Of a stretch of DNA of 64,000 nucleotides, positions 1 to 12,904 are shown piece after piece; the first letter of the stretch is position 1; each line of letters starts with the position of its first letter. The DNA is taken from positions 1,240,001 to 1,304,000 of the forward strand of contig NC_089434.1 in NCBI RefSeq assembly GCF_026210795.1, in the 5' to 3' direction. Source of the DNA: Rhizophagus irregularis. Its lineage: Eukaryota; Glomeromycota; Glomeromycetes; Glomerales; Glomeraceae. The notes under the pieces are model-generated. The model searched no databases. It was given only the letters and a program-made list of their open reading frames with translations, and was not told the origin of the DNA. The translations under genes were made by a program, and so were the position numbers.

Positions 1-1841
1 AGAAAAAGTTAATTCAAAAATTGATAAATTCAACTAAACAGGCTATAACGACAAATACAATTTTTGAAGCCATTACCTGGTTCAAGCAAAAATTGGTAAT
101 ACTTTGCCGCTTGTTGAATATGATGATAAATTTTCTTGATTAATACCACCAAACATTAACAAAGTTGAAAGAATAAATACATTTTTTAGATTATGTTTCT
201 AATCTAGACTTTTTTTCAAAAAATGTATGATACATATACAAGTAATATTAATCTACAAAACTGCGCTAAATCATATGATATTTCATCGACTGATTTTTTT
301 AACGTGTTTCTATGGTAATTTCACTATACCGTTCTAAGTAAATGATTAAAAAAACTATTAATGCGAATTTTTCATCACATGGTAAATTTGTCTATTTGCA
401 ATATCATTCTCATACTAACGAGTAAATTAAAAAAACTCACTTCACTAAAAGGGGAATATTATAAACGCATGATTAGAAGTTTGGAACGTGGTTATGTTGA
501 AATGAAACCGATTCGTTATTTTGATAACCTAATAAAATTTTGATTGATTAATTTAAATCTGTGATTTACAAAATTTCGTTTAATAAAATTTCACACTTAA
601 AACACTTAAAGAAAAGCGAATTAACAAATAATTTTACTTAACAGTTAAAGTCTACGCTTGATCGTTATAATAACTGCATATAGTCTCTTATTAGAAGAAA
701 AAAAAAAATTTTTGATATAAATTCAGATGTGCTTTGAGAAGGTTGACTTCGTACCTGTTAGGTCGCACGCAAGGTGTACTAGGGGAGAGCCCTGTCTAAG
801 TAGTGTTTGGTATCTTCATTCGTCTCAATCATAAGTATACCAATCCTAAAAGTATATGAAGTTTTTATTAATTGATTGAAATAGTTATATTATAAAATAA
901 ACATTTTTATATTTATCAATAAATAAATAAAACGAAAAATTAACTAAAAAAGATCAACTACATCGCTTTGCTTATCAAATGGTTTACTTTGTTCATTTAT
1001 TAGGACTTTGATTTTTAGAGCTCTATAAATTAATGAAAGATTGAGATTAGAAAAAAGGAATTTAAGAAATTTATTTATTAATCTTTATATACAGAGGAAA
1101 TCTAATTTACTTTACCGGTCGCGAAATGATTGAAGTGGGCTGAGCATGAATCAGGAATTTCGAAATACACTATTATGGGTGAAATTGATAAGAAAGAGTA
1201 GGTTCGTAGATATAAAACCCGTTATATCTGGAAAATATTATTAGGATTAGGTACGCGTTCAGCCTGATATGTGATTTTCCTCGATTTCTTGAATCTTGAT
1301 TGCACGATCTAAGATTAATAAAAAATTACATTGACAGTATTTATAGAAGTGCCTTACCTAGATTTTGTTCGTGGTACAGTTTCGTTAATGATGCAAATTC
1401 AAACAAATTTTGGTTAATAACAAACAGTGAAAAAAAGAAGTATACTGGTAATAGTTCCTATGATCGTTTCATTTGAAGTAGAGATTCTTGCATCAATTGA
1501 CTATACTGAAATTAAAGAGCGTTGGAAGAATCAGAAGTGAATAATAAAATTCAAACACGTACCTTATATGACTAGCACCTGAAAAATTGGGTCATAATAG
1601 TCTATAAAAGTTAAAAAGTTGTTGATAAACCGGAAATATAAACATGTGTCTTTGTTAACTAAAGGTGTAACAAACGAATTAATAATTTTTAAGAAATAAA
1701 TATCTGATATGACCAATTTTATTTATAACAAATTAGACGTTACAAAAAAATAATTTAATACAATTTTTTGAAGATTAACAGAAAAGTAATACATATATGA
1801 AGTATAAATGAAACTTAAAATATAATTAATCCAACAATCCT

Positions 1842-2204
1842 TCAAAGATAAAATAATTGCACTTCATCTTTAATTTCAATTATGCCTTTCAGCTCATATT
1901 TTAAATATAATGCCTTTTCCTCCCACAGGTAAAAGATGACTTTACCTTCTAAAAAGGTTCCGGCGGCGTTCGGTGCATTAAAGTTTAGAATGATGGTATC
2001 ATCCAATTTTCCATTAATATTACCGAGGTTGGTTTTAGACACAACGTCGGTTGCAACCATTTCATATCTCGTATCTTGAAACACTTTGCCACTTAACTCG
2101 ATTAAATTTAAGATGGTGATAGTGAATCCTTTAGTATCACCACCAAGTTCTTTTAATTTTGGTGTGTCAGTTGGTGTAATAGTAATATTGAATACTTTCG
2201 ACAT
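1842..2204 (-). CDS. Small uncharacterised protein, duplicated gene copy A
   Basis: A 120-residue ORF, starting MSKVFNITITPT and ending EVQLFYL, with alternating hydrophobic and polar residues suggesting a beta-rich fold. It has no signal peptide or membrane segment. It is supported as a gene because a diverged copy at 7830-8228 keeps the same order of motifs: FNIT near the N-terminus, LIE(L/I).G..F, LG.IN, N(A/V)P(N), Y at the strand near residue 95, and a C-terminal DEV(Q/I). The two differ by many substitutions yet both remain open. The start is the ATG at 2202-2204, with a TATATAAAG-like string just upstream on the coding strand. I do not recognise the family. Function unknown. Confidence 0.6.
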   Translation of the reverse strand: MSKVFNITITPTDTPKLKELGGDTKGFTITILNLIELSGKVFQDTRYEMVATDVVSKTNLGNINGKLDDTIILNFNAPNAAGTFLEGKVIFYLWEEKALYLKYELKGIIEIKDEVQLFYL

Positions 2205-3849
2205 GATAGATATCGACTATATAAAGGGAATACATAAATTTCTTGTTAACATTAATTACGTTTTTATTTATTAAAACATATCATAATATGATACGAAAAT
2301 AATTAACCTCGTAAAATTTATCTCAGGCGATAATGAATCAGAAGAGGTTAAGGAAAAGCTCTGTATTTATTGATAATTAGAATAAGCACATAAAAAACGC
2401 CATCTTTATTGTAAAAGTCACATAAGTAAGAGAGCAATTATAATTATCGATCTTAATAATAAATTGTAACATAAATTAATTAAATTAAACAATTAATAAA
2501 GAAAATATGCATAAAAACGCGTGCCAATTGAATTAATTTAGAGACGGGTATTAATAAATAAAGAAGTCAAGATCGTGAAGATATTTCACTATTTGATAAG
2601 TATTGTACCATTATGATACCGTCGTACCCGTACCCGGGTATAATATTGTACAAAATCACTTTTTTAAAATATTGTTCCAAGGATTTTATAATGACTTTCT
2701 CTAAAATTCGGACTTTTCATATAACTTATTTCGCGATTAACTTGTAATAGGTCCCTGGAAATGTATTATGCCATATTTTAGCCGATATTTCTTTATTGTA
2801 AATGAAGAAACACGTAATTGTTTGGGGAAAAACTATCATTTGATACTATCATCATATCTTTTGACTTTGTCAATCGCTAAAACATTACGTATACAATTAA
2901 AAACGCCATCTTTATTATTAAAGATAGAATTTTTTTTAGCTAATAGTGATCAAAAAAGAAATAAAAATTTGAAAGATTAACAATAATACTTAATACACTA
3001 TAAATTGATAAACAATTAATTTTATAGTTTGTGTAATCATTTCAACAAAGTTGTACACGAGAAAATAATTTATCATCGCATGCATAACCATATTCCATAT
3101 GTGACATCAATATTTAACTTTTTTCTGATTTTGTCAAAATTTTTCATAAAGCTCAGGAAGCTTTTAGAAGCAAATATTATCCCTTGATGACCAAGCTAAT
3201 AGCAAAAAAGAAAAGTTAAATGGTCTATTCACTATTAAACACAATTACGAAGTTTAAAGAATACTGAAATATTTACATTGTTCAATGAAAGCACCATTCC
3301 TATTATAGAATTTTAAGATCACATAACATGAAAAAAAGAATTATTGATCAAAAAAGGGAAAATTTTGAATAATAATAGTAAAATAAATAACCACTAAAAT
3401 GTGAGTTACTTTTATGTACCAATTCCTGAATTAATCTAGAAATAAATATGACTATTTCTATATTTTATTGTTGACGGTCGTATTTAATATTTATTATTAT
3501 TTGCAAATCAACTTCACGAAAGCTGCACGAATCGCTTTTGTTAATATGTTTTTCGTTAGTTTCCACTATTTTATTTTATTTTTAATTGTAATAGAGAATT
3601 ATCAGTATTTTAACGCGTCTAATCGACTTATTAACGCAATATATTACATAAAGAGGTGTTATATAATATTTCAAATTTTACTTTTGAAATTTTCCTTTTT
3701 CTCTCTCTTTTTTTTCATATTAGCAATAATTCTTTTTAGTTTTTATTTTGCACTAAGATTTTCAAAAGAAAAAATTTTTATTTTCTCGAAAACATTTCGA
3801 TATATGACTTCTTACTTACAATATTAAAAAGAATAAAAAATCATTGCAT

Positions 3850-4290
3850 ACGTGCATAATGGTGTGCTACCTCAATCAAATTCTTATGAAGTCGTTCATT
3901 TCACTTTCCATGTATCGTACATAACCAAGCTCTTGTTCATCTGATGAATTTACTGTATGAATTCGAGTATTTTGAACGACAGAAAAAGATACTGTTGATG
4001 AACCGAAGATAAAGTTCATTTGCCTTTACATGTTCTCGTCCATAACAGATAAAGAATTGGATGAATTCTATACGATTATTAAGGATTGGATTGACTTTGT
4101 TTATAAGAAGAGAAGACTTGTGAGATTTGATGAAGCGATAGAATCACGAAAGAATTCAAAAAGGGACAGAAATTAAAATTATCAACCGTTATCTAATTCT
4201 TAGCATGAGTCTACAAGATTTTGAAATCTAAGTAATAGAGAAAGCGAGCCAAAGTGGGACACGAAACACTTGAGTTCGATGCTCCAGCAT
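3850..4290 (+). pseudogene. Decayed coding trace, duplicated at 9800-10280
   Basis: One forward frame at about 4035-4170 reads as plausible protein (ITDKELDEF, then DFVYKKRRLVRFDEAIE) but is preceded by several stops. The equivalent place in copy B (about 10000-10120) has a related but frameshifted reading (LDEFRAAIKN..HKKRKL). Both look like relics of one ancestral gene that was already present before the duplication. I cannot name the family. Confidence 0.3.
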
Positions 4291-4299
4291 CTAAATAAA

Positions 4300-5150
4300 A
4301 GAGAAAATTAATTATTATATTCATACCAGATCAAATTTTATCACATTTTAAAAAAATTACTCTATTCTTTTTGGCTACAATGAACTATCGTTTAATGGAT
4401 CGTGTGTTAAGAAGTCATGGAATTGAGAGATGGAACAAAAATCTAGTCAATTGTAAAGTTAGTTTGTTCCAGAGTTATAATGCCAATCAAGACCTTTACG
4501 ATCGTTAGTTGTTGGGTTAAGAACCTTTAATATAATTAATAAATAGAATATGTTTGTTATAAAAGACATGCTTAGATCTTACCATGGGTTAAACATCTGA
4601 ATTATTGGAACTTTTAGCAAACTAAATTCCGTGATTTTTCAACCTTCTCAACATATTTCCTTATATGATGAGACGTAATAATCAAACGTTGACCCTTCAT
4701 TTCAACAACACACGTTATTAATAGTATGACAACTCAGTTTACATATTGATTGATGAAATCGATTATTTGGTCGCATTGGTTGGGCTATATATAAACTTTT
4801 CTTCGGTTACGTTAATCCGGAACGTATAGTCCATGATTGCGGCATGAGCTTAATATATTGAGCGCGCGATTTTTTTTCATTCGAAATATTGCGTTAATTC
4901 TCACGTCGCGGAAAAGATTACACGTGACTTCGTACACTTGATTCGCAATTTTTTTTTGTATTTCGATAAAAATCATATAATAAAGCAATAGAAATAATTT
5001 ATAATTATGATTCCAATTTTTTAATATATTCAAATGTTTTATTAAATTATAAAATTTAATTATTTTTCCTAATACATTATATTATTATTAAACTTTGCCA
5101 CGTTTTTGCCATCATTCTTCTATTTTCTAGTATCCATGTCAATATTCATT
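4300..5150. other. Spacer between duplicated copies
   Basis: AT-rich sequence with no supported gene. A 41-codon ORF starts near 4379 (MNYRLMDRVLRSHG...) but has no paralogue or other support. The minus-strand frame at 4812-5033 is also unsupported. Confidence 0.4.
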
Positions 5151-5154
5151 TTTT

Positions 5155-5690
5155 TCAATTCGGACGAACATTTTTTAACCATAAAAGCCCTTTGGTTCGT
5201 TACGTGATTCTTCTAACAACTCTTTGGCCTTAGATGTAACTAGAAATTAATAGCAATTAAAGCTACATACAAAATTCTCATTATATATAAAATTATAAAT
5301 ACTTGGTCCAAGATTCCATATAAATAAGTCAAATCTACTTCATATGTATCTCTCTCTTCATCACTTTAAATAATAAAATCATTTTCAACAATTGAATCTT
5401 GAGTTAATGGAACGCTTATTTTGTGATTTTGAGAATTTTACAAGAAAAATACATTAACCAATTTGCGAATAACTTCCATTCATTATACCTGTAATGTAAA
5501 AAATAATATTAAAGTCATCTACCGTACGTATATTAAAATAAATTACATTTTACCTCTTTTTTTGGTTCTTGTCCCGATAAACCCATGAATATTCATCACC
5601 TTCTGAGATAGATGTAGTAATGTGATGACCAATTTCAATTTTTGACGATCCATCTTTTCTCAAGAAAGGATGAAAGTTCATTACAAAAAT
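5155..5690 (-). pseudogene. Relic of an unrecognised multi-exon gene
   Basis: On the minus strand, about 5680-5558 reads as coherent protein (FLRKDGSSKIEIGHH then GDEYSWVYRDKNQKK) and ends at a GTAAAATG donor-like site. Downstream, shorter readable pieces follow (DSIVEND, DLTYLYGILDQ, and AKELLEESRNEPKGF near 5225-5170), separated by intron-like AT-rich sequence. Stops and frame changes break any single ORF, so this is called a relic, although a gene with many short exons cannot be ruled out. The family is not recognised. Confidence 0.35.
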
Positions 5691-6049
5691 TCATGTTTAA
5701 CTTCTTCATTTACTCCTTCATAAACTCATTGGTTTATATAAAGGAATTAAAAGGCTTCTAATAATTATCCTCACTAACTCAAGTTTTTTTTTATTTTTTG
5801 AGCGAGCCATTTAAGGCAACACTCTTTTCATTTAGATATTCTTCATAGTTTTGAAAAACATGATACCTCTGTAAGCTTTATTTTGTTAGTTCAACATTGT
5901 GACATACATAGTAAAAGGAGAAAAAGGAGAGATTAATTTAACGAAGGTTTGATAATAAATATAACAACCGGAAATCAGTATCCGAAGTCATGTGAAAATA
6001 AATCCGCCTAATATTTTTTCCGGGAAACTTTTTTTTACTAAACTAGCTA

Positions 6050-9000
6050 GAACATCTGATATTGACGATCAGCTGAATTTAAAGTATTTCTATGGTAATT
6101 TAATGATCGAAGAACTATTAGAATCATTATTTTTTTTTTACTAATGAGTGAATTAAAAAATACTCACTTTGCTTCGTCAGCATATTTTTTTTTTACACTT
6201 CAACCATGTCATATTCACGGCGGGAGAAAAAGGAATATTATATAAACGCACGATTTGTGATAACGTTTGTTACTATGATAACTATTCATTATTTTGTTAA
6301 CCTACAAAATTTTGATTTATAGATAGAATTAAAGATTTTTTCTTCTAAAAATAAAATTTTACAAAATTTTATCATCAAGATTACGTTAATCGAATTTGAA
6401 ATTTACCTAAAGTTAAAACCTACGCTTGATCGGTATAATTCTTTTGTGAATAGTCACTTAGCAATTCCTTTTATCAGAAGAGAAGGAAATTGATGTTGAT
6501 GTTATAAATTCAGGTGTACTTTGAGAAGGGTTTCCTTCGCGCCTGTTAGGTCGCGTACAAGATGTAAATCTTACTAGGCGAGAGATCTGTCTAAGTAGTG
6601 TTTGGTATCGATCATCAACCAAACTTAAAATATAAGAAGTATTTATTAATGTGAATTTAATTAGAAATGAAATGTTTGTTCATGAATAAAATAAACAAAA
6701 AATTTGCCATATATAAAAAATAAACTACCAGCTTGTTTACGCCTTAGTAAAAAGTTGATGAACAAGTACGTCCTTTTCATTTATTTGGATTTTGGTCTCT
6801 TGTAATCGGGTTATTTGAAGCTCTGAAAAAATAATGAAGTACGAATTTAGAAAAATGCAATTAAGAAATTTATTAATCTTGAAACTATGTATTGGAAAAA
6901 ATCTGATATATAATGAAATGATTGGCATGAGCCAGAAATATTGTTATGAGCGAAATTCATAAGGGAAAGAAAAATTCACGAATATAAAGACCAATTTTGT
7001 CTAGAAAATGGTATAAAGACGCTAGACGCTATTGGCGTTCATCCTCCATCATTTTATAGATTTGTGATTTATCTATTTCTTAAATCTTGATTGCATAATT
7101 TAATAAGTTACATTGGGACATAAGTATTTATAGAAAAATTTACCTTTGATTCATATACTCATTAATGATGCAAATTCGAACAATCTTTGTTAATATCAAA
7201 CAATGAAAAAAATGATATAATTCCTATGGCTGTTTCATTTAAATAGAAATTCCATTAATTAATTTAGATTAATCAAAGAGCGTTCGAAGGATCAAAGAAT
7301 AAACAATAAAATTCGAATATAGAGTTTGTACATACCCTTGTATGACTATCAGAAAAATTTAATGAGTAATTCTTGCCATAGTAGTCATAATAGTCACAAA
7401 TTGAATGAGTTTCTTTTTAATCGACAAGATATAACTAAAGGCATAGATCGTGTTGGTTAGACGAGTTAATTCTTCGAAAGTTTCTACTGACGAAAATTTA
7501 ACATGTTATTCTTTGCTTTTAAGCGAAATTTTCTTGACTTGTTAAAGAAATTTGCTTATGTCGATTCTGCCAGAACTTAGTCAATTAATAATAATTCATT
7601 CTTATATTTTAAGAAATAATAAGATCAAATTTATTTTTAACGATTATAATAAGACTTTACATAAAAATAATTTGTTACAACTTTTTGTCGAAGATAAATA
7701 GTAATAAATATATGATGTATACTATAAAAAATGAAATCAAAAAAAAATATAATTAACCGACACACCATAGGCGTTAAAATTTGAGATTGTATCTCAAAGG
7801 AATTTAATCAACGCGGAAATAGGACTATCTTAAAAATTAAATATTACTTCGTCTCCATTAATAATATTGTTTCCAATTTGGATATCGTATTGTAATCGTA
7901 TGATCGTTCCAGACTGCATGTAAAGTCTAACGCGACTGTTGTTAATAGTTCCAACATTCGGAACGTTCACATTAAAAGAAATTTCTTGTTCCTGGTCTCC
8001 ATGATTTATGTATCCAAGATCAGTTCCAGTTCCAAGAACTGTTGCGCTCGTTATTTCAATTGATGATGGAATTTTAAACGCCTGTCCTTTAATCTCGATC
8101 AAACCGACAATTATAGCATTAAACTCTTTACAATTTTCGTTCTCAAGGTCTCTTGTGAAAGTAATAACAGGAGGCAAGGTAATATTAAATTCGTTTTGGT
8201 TTCCTACACGTGTAACTTGTATTGACATGATAACTATAACAAAAAAATACAAAGATATTAACTATGTAAAGAATACATAATTTCTTGTTAACATTGATTA
8301 CGTTTTATTAATTAGAGACATTTGTTAATACGAAAAATAAAATTAACCTTGTAAAATTTAGCTGAAAATGAATTAGAAGAGAAGAGAAAAATAAGGAAAA
8401 GCTTTATTAAGCGATTTGTAATTAGAATGAATCACAATAAAAAAAAACGCCATCTATTGTAAAAGTCACGTAATGTGAAAGAATTTATTATAATAATTGA
8501 TATAATAATAATAATAAATTAATTAAACTAAACAATAAATAAAAAAAATGCGAGTAATACACCCAAAACGCGAGCCAATTGAATTAATTTAAAGACGGGT
8601 ATTAATAAATAAAGAAATCAAGAACATGAAGCTATTTATTTCACCCATTTGATAAGTATTGTGTTATAGTACGTATCCAAGTATAATATTGTACATATTC
8701 ACGAAACATTTTTAAAAAATATTGTTCAAAAGTTTTTTTTTTTACAATGATTTCTTTGAAATTCGGATTTTTTCATATATCTATTTTGCGATTAACTCCT
8801 GGAATTGGGTTATGTCATACTTTTGCCGATAATTCATTTCTTAGCTTATTTTAAATGAGAAACTATCATGTGATATACGTAATCATCAAATCTATGACTC
8901 TGGCAATTGCTAAAACATTACATATACAATGAAAAACGCCTATTATATGAAATATTTATTTAGCGATTATTGATAAAATTGAAAATTAATAATAATAATA

Positions 9001-10290
9001 ATAATAAATCATTGTTGGTACACCGAGTTAATTGAAAATGGATATTAATAAATAAAGTAATAATTCATTTTTATAGTTTGTGTATCATTTCTACTAAAGT
9101 TGTGCACGAGAAAATAATTTATCTTCACATGCAGAATCATATTTCATACCTGATAAAGATCAGGAAGCTTTTTTAGAAGCAAATATTATCCCTTGATGAC
9201 TAAGCTAATAAAAAGGAAAAATTAAATATTATTATATGAAAACTTTATTCCCGACACAGAAAAGAATGCTGAAATTTTACATTGTTCATTGAAAGCACCA
9301 TCCGATTATAGGAAAAAAAATTGACTACTTTGTAATAATATAATAATAAATAATAATAAAATAATTAACCACTATTTTAAATGATGTAAAATAAGAAAAA
9401 TGAGTTAACTTGACGTATCAATCCCTTAACAAAAACGATTCTTCCATCAAATGTGAAAGTTTATTTTAAGTTTTCATTGGATATTTCTCTACTTTGATTT
9501 TTTAATTGTAATAGAGAATTATCAGTACATTCTTTATATTTTTAACGCGTCTAATAGTTTTATTGAACAAGTCTTTTGTGCAATATATTATAGGTTATAT
9601 TTGAAATTTTACTTTAAACGTTTCCTTATCTCATTTTTTTTTTAAAAAAATATTAGCAAATTCTTTTTATTTCTTTCGTTTGTATTAAATTTTCGAAAAT
9701 AAAGAGAAATTTTTATTTATTCAAAGATATATCAATATATAACATCTTCATTAAAAATAATTATACAGTATTCGTGTATTATTCACTATATTGGTAGCCG
9801 ACTATGGTGTGCTACCTCAATAGAATTCTTATGAAGTCGTCCATTTCACTTTCTATGTTCTGTACATGTCCAAGTTCTTGTTCATATAATGAATTATTGA
9901 AACTGTAAGTTCAATGAAACTTAATCCGAATAATATTTAAGTTGTTTGGACGAAAAGATAAGATATTGTTGATGGAAAAAAAGTTGTTTGCTTTTATTTG
10001 TTACCGTCTCGTAACAGAAAAGGGATCGATTTAGATGAATTCCGTGCGGCTATAAAGAATCGAGTTCATAAGAAGAGGAAACTTATGAAATTTGCGAAGC
10101 GATATGCACGAAAGAAATCAAAAATTTAAAATTATCAACTATAGTCAAATTCCTAACAGAAATCAATAGAAGTCCACAAGGTAATATATTAAACAAAAAT
10201 TTGAATAATAGAGATAGCGATTCAAAGTAGCACAAGCAGCATAAGTGGGCACCAAGTTCAATGCTTCAGCATCTACGTGAAAGTAGTTTA
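6050..10290. repeat. Segmental duplication, copy B
   Basis: Partner of 280-4290 in the same orientation, offset about 5.8-6.0 kb, so a direct duplication with a spacer of about 1.7 kb. The small gene at 7830-8228 is the only ORF with support in both copies. The remaining sequence holds AT-rich tracts and short ATA/ATT microsatellites (for example near 8990 and 9340). Confidence 0.75.
7830..8228 (-). CDS. Small uncharacterised protein, duplicated gene copy B
   Basis: Paralogue of 1842-2204, 132 residues from the ATG at 8226-8228 (MSIQVTRVGNQNEF). The open frame extends a few codons upstream to 8252, but the inner Met matches the start of the other copy and follows the same upstream sequence. 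Shared features are FNITLP, LIEIKGQAF, DLGYIN, VNVPN and a C-terminal GDEVIFNF. It is predicted soluble and beta-rich. Divergence from its partner is large while both frames stay open, which suggests selection on both, although this is inference. Family and function unknown. Confidence 0.6.
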   Translation of the reverse strand: MSIQVTRVGNQNEFNITLPPVITFTRDLENENCKEFNAIIVGLIEIKGQAFKIPSSIEITSATVLGTGTDLGYINHGDQEQEISFNVNVPNVGTINNSRVRLYMQSGTIIRLQYDIQIGNNIINGDEVIFNF

Positions 10291-11288
10291 TGAAGAATCG
10301 CAGTCATTTATTTAAGAATGTTAAGAATTGAGAATTTTAGTATAATTATAGGGTATGCGACAGCGATGACAATCAACAAATTAATACAAAAGAGAGGTTA
10401 GTGAGATGAATAAAGAAATATTTATTAAATCTTTTACTGTATTTCTATTTGGATATTTAATGTTGGTTAGTTAATAAGGGAAATTAAGGAACGAGGTGGA
10501 CATTTATTTTCTTTTGAAGCTTAATTATTTCAATAACTAATTGAGTTTAATTAATTAATCATACCTTAATTTTTACCATAGAACGTCCTATCAATTATTT
10601 CATCAATAATAGAATAGGGAAGGTGAAGATTTCCTTCATTACTTAAATTACCTTACTTTGTGCGTAATAAAATTTTATATATTATTAATTAATAATTTTT
10701 TTGAGTGAAGTCAGCGAATATCTAATCATTCAAAACTTTGTAATTTTGTTTTGTTGTTGAGGTTCTCGTTTTTACTTTTTAAATTTTACTTTATTGTTCT
10801 TATTTAGTTATTTTATGAAAAAGAAACATTGAAAATTTTAGCTTGAATTAGACGTATCAACGTTCCTGAATTGTTTAAGAGGGCAACATAATTATTTTGT
10901 TGGGTATAAATAAAGAAAATTTAAATTTTGCACGCCATTTATAGTATATCACGTGTTAAAATATACCCAATTTATTTTTTATTAGGTGATTAATAATAAA
11001 AAGTGGGAAGAATCATATGATCTTTTTGGTGCATCACTCGGACGATAGGATGTTGTGGGAATTAATGATCAAGTGTGCTTTGCTTGTTAAATATTATCAA
11101 GTACAGTATATTGGTTTGAAGCGACGTAAATTCGATAAAAAACCATAGTAACATGAATGGATATGTTCTTAAAAATGAAACTGCTCTGGGTAATATTATG
11201 TGAAACAGTAATCTTAAAGAATACTATTATTATAGTATTATTATGATGAAAAAAGGTGAAATAATAATCATCCTAACTTCTGGGTATC
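10290..11288. other. Intergenic, no gene seen
   Basis: AT-rich sequence with no coding frame, repeat or element that I can support. Confidence 0.4.
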
Positions 11289-12310
11289 AAGACATTTCGC
11301 CGAAGGGACGTTTTCGCCGAATGGACATTATTTATTACATTTGTTTATTTTATCAGTTATTGTTTTTATGCTAAATATCATACAATTATTTACACCTATT
11401 AAACCACTTTCGATCATAGCTAATCTTCCAGTTCTATACCAAATAAACTACAGTATATACTAAAATAAAAAAAATACATACAAAATTAAACTGCGTAAAA
11501 ATAAAATAAACTAAATCTGTATACACAGTGAAATTCGATAAACCGGATCTGTCGGTTCCACTAAAAATATCCGGTTTATCGGGATATCCGGTTTAGCGAA
11601 AAAATTTCGATATATTGAAAATCTATTATACAGAATTTTTAAAAAATTTTAATGCTAATAAAATTAATATACACTATAATTAAATTTTTCATCTTAGTTT
11701 TAAGTCATAGAGGTCATGAAAATGAATATAAAATATTTTAATTAAATATATAAGTAATACAAAACTTCAGCCGGAATTAAGATTTTTATAATTCCGGCCA
11801 AAATTAAGATTTACCGCATCACGTTACTTAAATTTTATTGGTTGATAATCACGTGATCCGGTTTATCGAATCATTTTTTACTATAGCTGGTTAGAAAATT
11901 GGTCCGTAATAGCGAATATCGAGCTTTTACTAGTAAACTCCGGTATATCGAACCTATTTAATATACGTGATTTGGTTCCAGCAAAAAAGTCCGGTTTAGG
12001 CCCAAATCCGGTTTATCGAAGATCCGGTTTATCGAATTTCACTGTGTATTATTTTAATATTATTTCGCTAGTAAATTCACGTAACATTCATTATTAATGA
12101 TTTCACGGCTTAATTTTTAACTATTAATGATAACCTTTTGTTTTATCCAATAGTCTTTATGTATTTTTTTTATTAAGGTTCCTGATGTAATTTAATAAAT
12201 AAATAAAAAATTTTTTATTTTCATTGCGCGATTAATATTTTTATAAAAGTGATAATCGATATCATTTCTATCATTTTCAGCGAAATGGCTTCGGCGAAAC
12301 GTCTCGATTT
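11289..12310. mobile_element. Outer MITE-like element carrying a nested insertion
   Basis: The ends are imperfect inverted repeats. On the left, TTTCGCCGAAGGGACGTTTT lies at about 11296-11315; on the right, CTTCGGCGAAACGTCTCG at about 12289-12306 reads as its complement. The element has no coding capacity and is interrupted by the CACAGTG-family MITE at 11524-12046. The superfamily is not clear. Confidence 0.45.
11524..12046. mobile_element. CACAGTG-family MITE (pogo/Tc1-mariner-like)
   Basis: A 523-bp element with perfect terminal inverted repeats of 26 bp that begin CACAGTGAAATTCG and end CGAATTTCACTGTG. TA lies directly outside both ends, consistent with a TA target duplication. Subterminal copies of CCGGTTTATCG recur several times, as expected of transposase-binding repeats in pogo/Tigger-type elements. 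There is no ORF of note, so it is non-autonomous. Confidence 0.75.
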
Positions 12311-12756
12311 TTTTGCTGGAACCAAATCACTCGATATCGTAGCACGTGATCATTAACCAATAAAATTTTAAGTAACGTGATGCGGTAAATCTTAATTTTG
12401 GCCAGAATCCTAAAATTTAATTCTGGCTGGAGTTATATATTACTTATATATTCAATTAGGGCTGGTACGAAATAACTGACCACGATTTTAATAAATATTG
12501 CGTGATTAAAATAAAACCTGGGTAGGGATCAATTAATATTTTATATTCATTTTCATGACCTCTGTGACTTAAAACTAAGATGAAAAAATTAAAATTAGTA
12601 TATATTAGTTTTATTATCATGAAAAAATTTTTAAAAATTCAGTATAACAGATTTTCAATACATCAAAAATTTTTCGCTATACCAGATCCCGATAAACTGG
12701 ATATTTTTAGTGAGTGGAACCGATAGATCCAGTTTATTGAATTTCACTGTGTGTGA
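12309..12756. mobile_element. Second, inverted and truncated CACAGTG-family MITE
   Basis: Aligns to the reverse complement of 11524-11992. It keeps one terminus (TTGAATTTCACTGTG near 12738-12754) but lacks the other. Internal sequence is deleted relative to the first copy, and a 70-bp insertion (12459-12528) is flanked by the direct repeat TCAATTA. Confidence 0.65.
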
Positions 12757-12904
12757 TGTACTTCATCTTTATCTACTAAATAACAGTAAGATGAATAATA
12801 TATTATATATATATATATACTGTATGCGTTTTATCATTATTACAACTATTTAAAATAATTTTAGATAAAAAAAATTCTTGTAATAATAATACACATTAAG
12901 TTAC

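Larger units (their letters stand above)
280..4290. repeat. Segmental duplication, copy A
   Basis: This stretch aligns in order with 6050-10290. Shared landmarks are the block around 640-840 (GCCTGTTAGGTCGC-like, then CTAAGTAGTGTTTGGTATC), the small minus-strand gene at 1842-2204, the GCCAATTGAATTAATTTA string near 2523, and GGTGTGCTACCTCAAT near 3861. Many small indels separate the copies, so the duplication is old. Outside the small gene I see only decayed coding traces. The short open frames at 361, 2768 and 3468 are broken in the other copy, so I do not call them genes. Confidence 0.75.

Noticed and set aside
2768-2980. 70-codon plus-strand ORF
   Set aside because: Broken by stops and indels in the duplicated copy near 8810-8980.
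3468-3827. 119-codon plus-strand ORF rich in Phe, Ile and Tyr
   Set aside because: The duplicated copy near 9440-9770 has several indels here, and the composition is what T-rich sequence gives.
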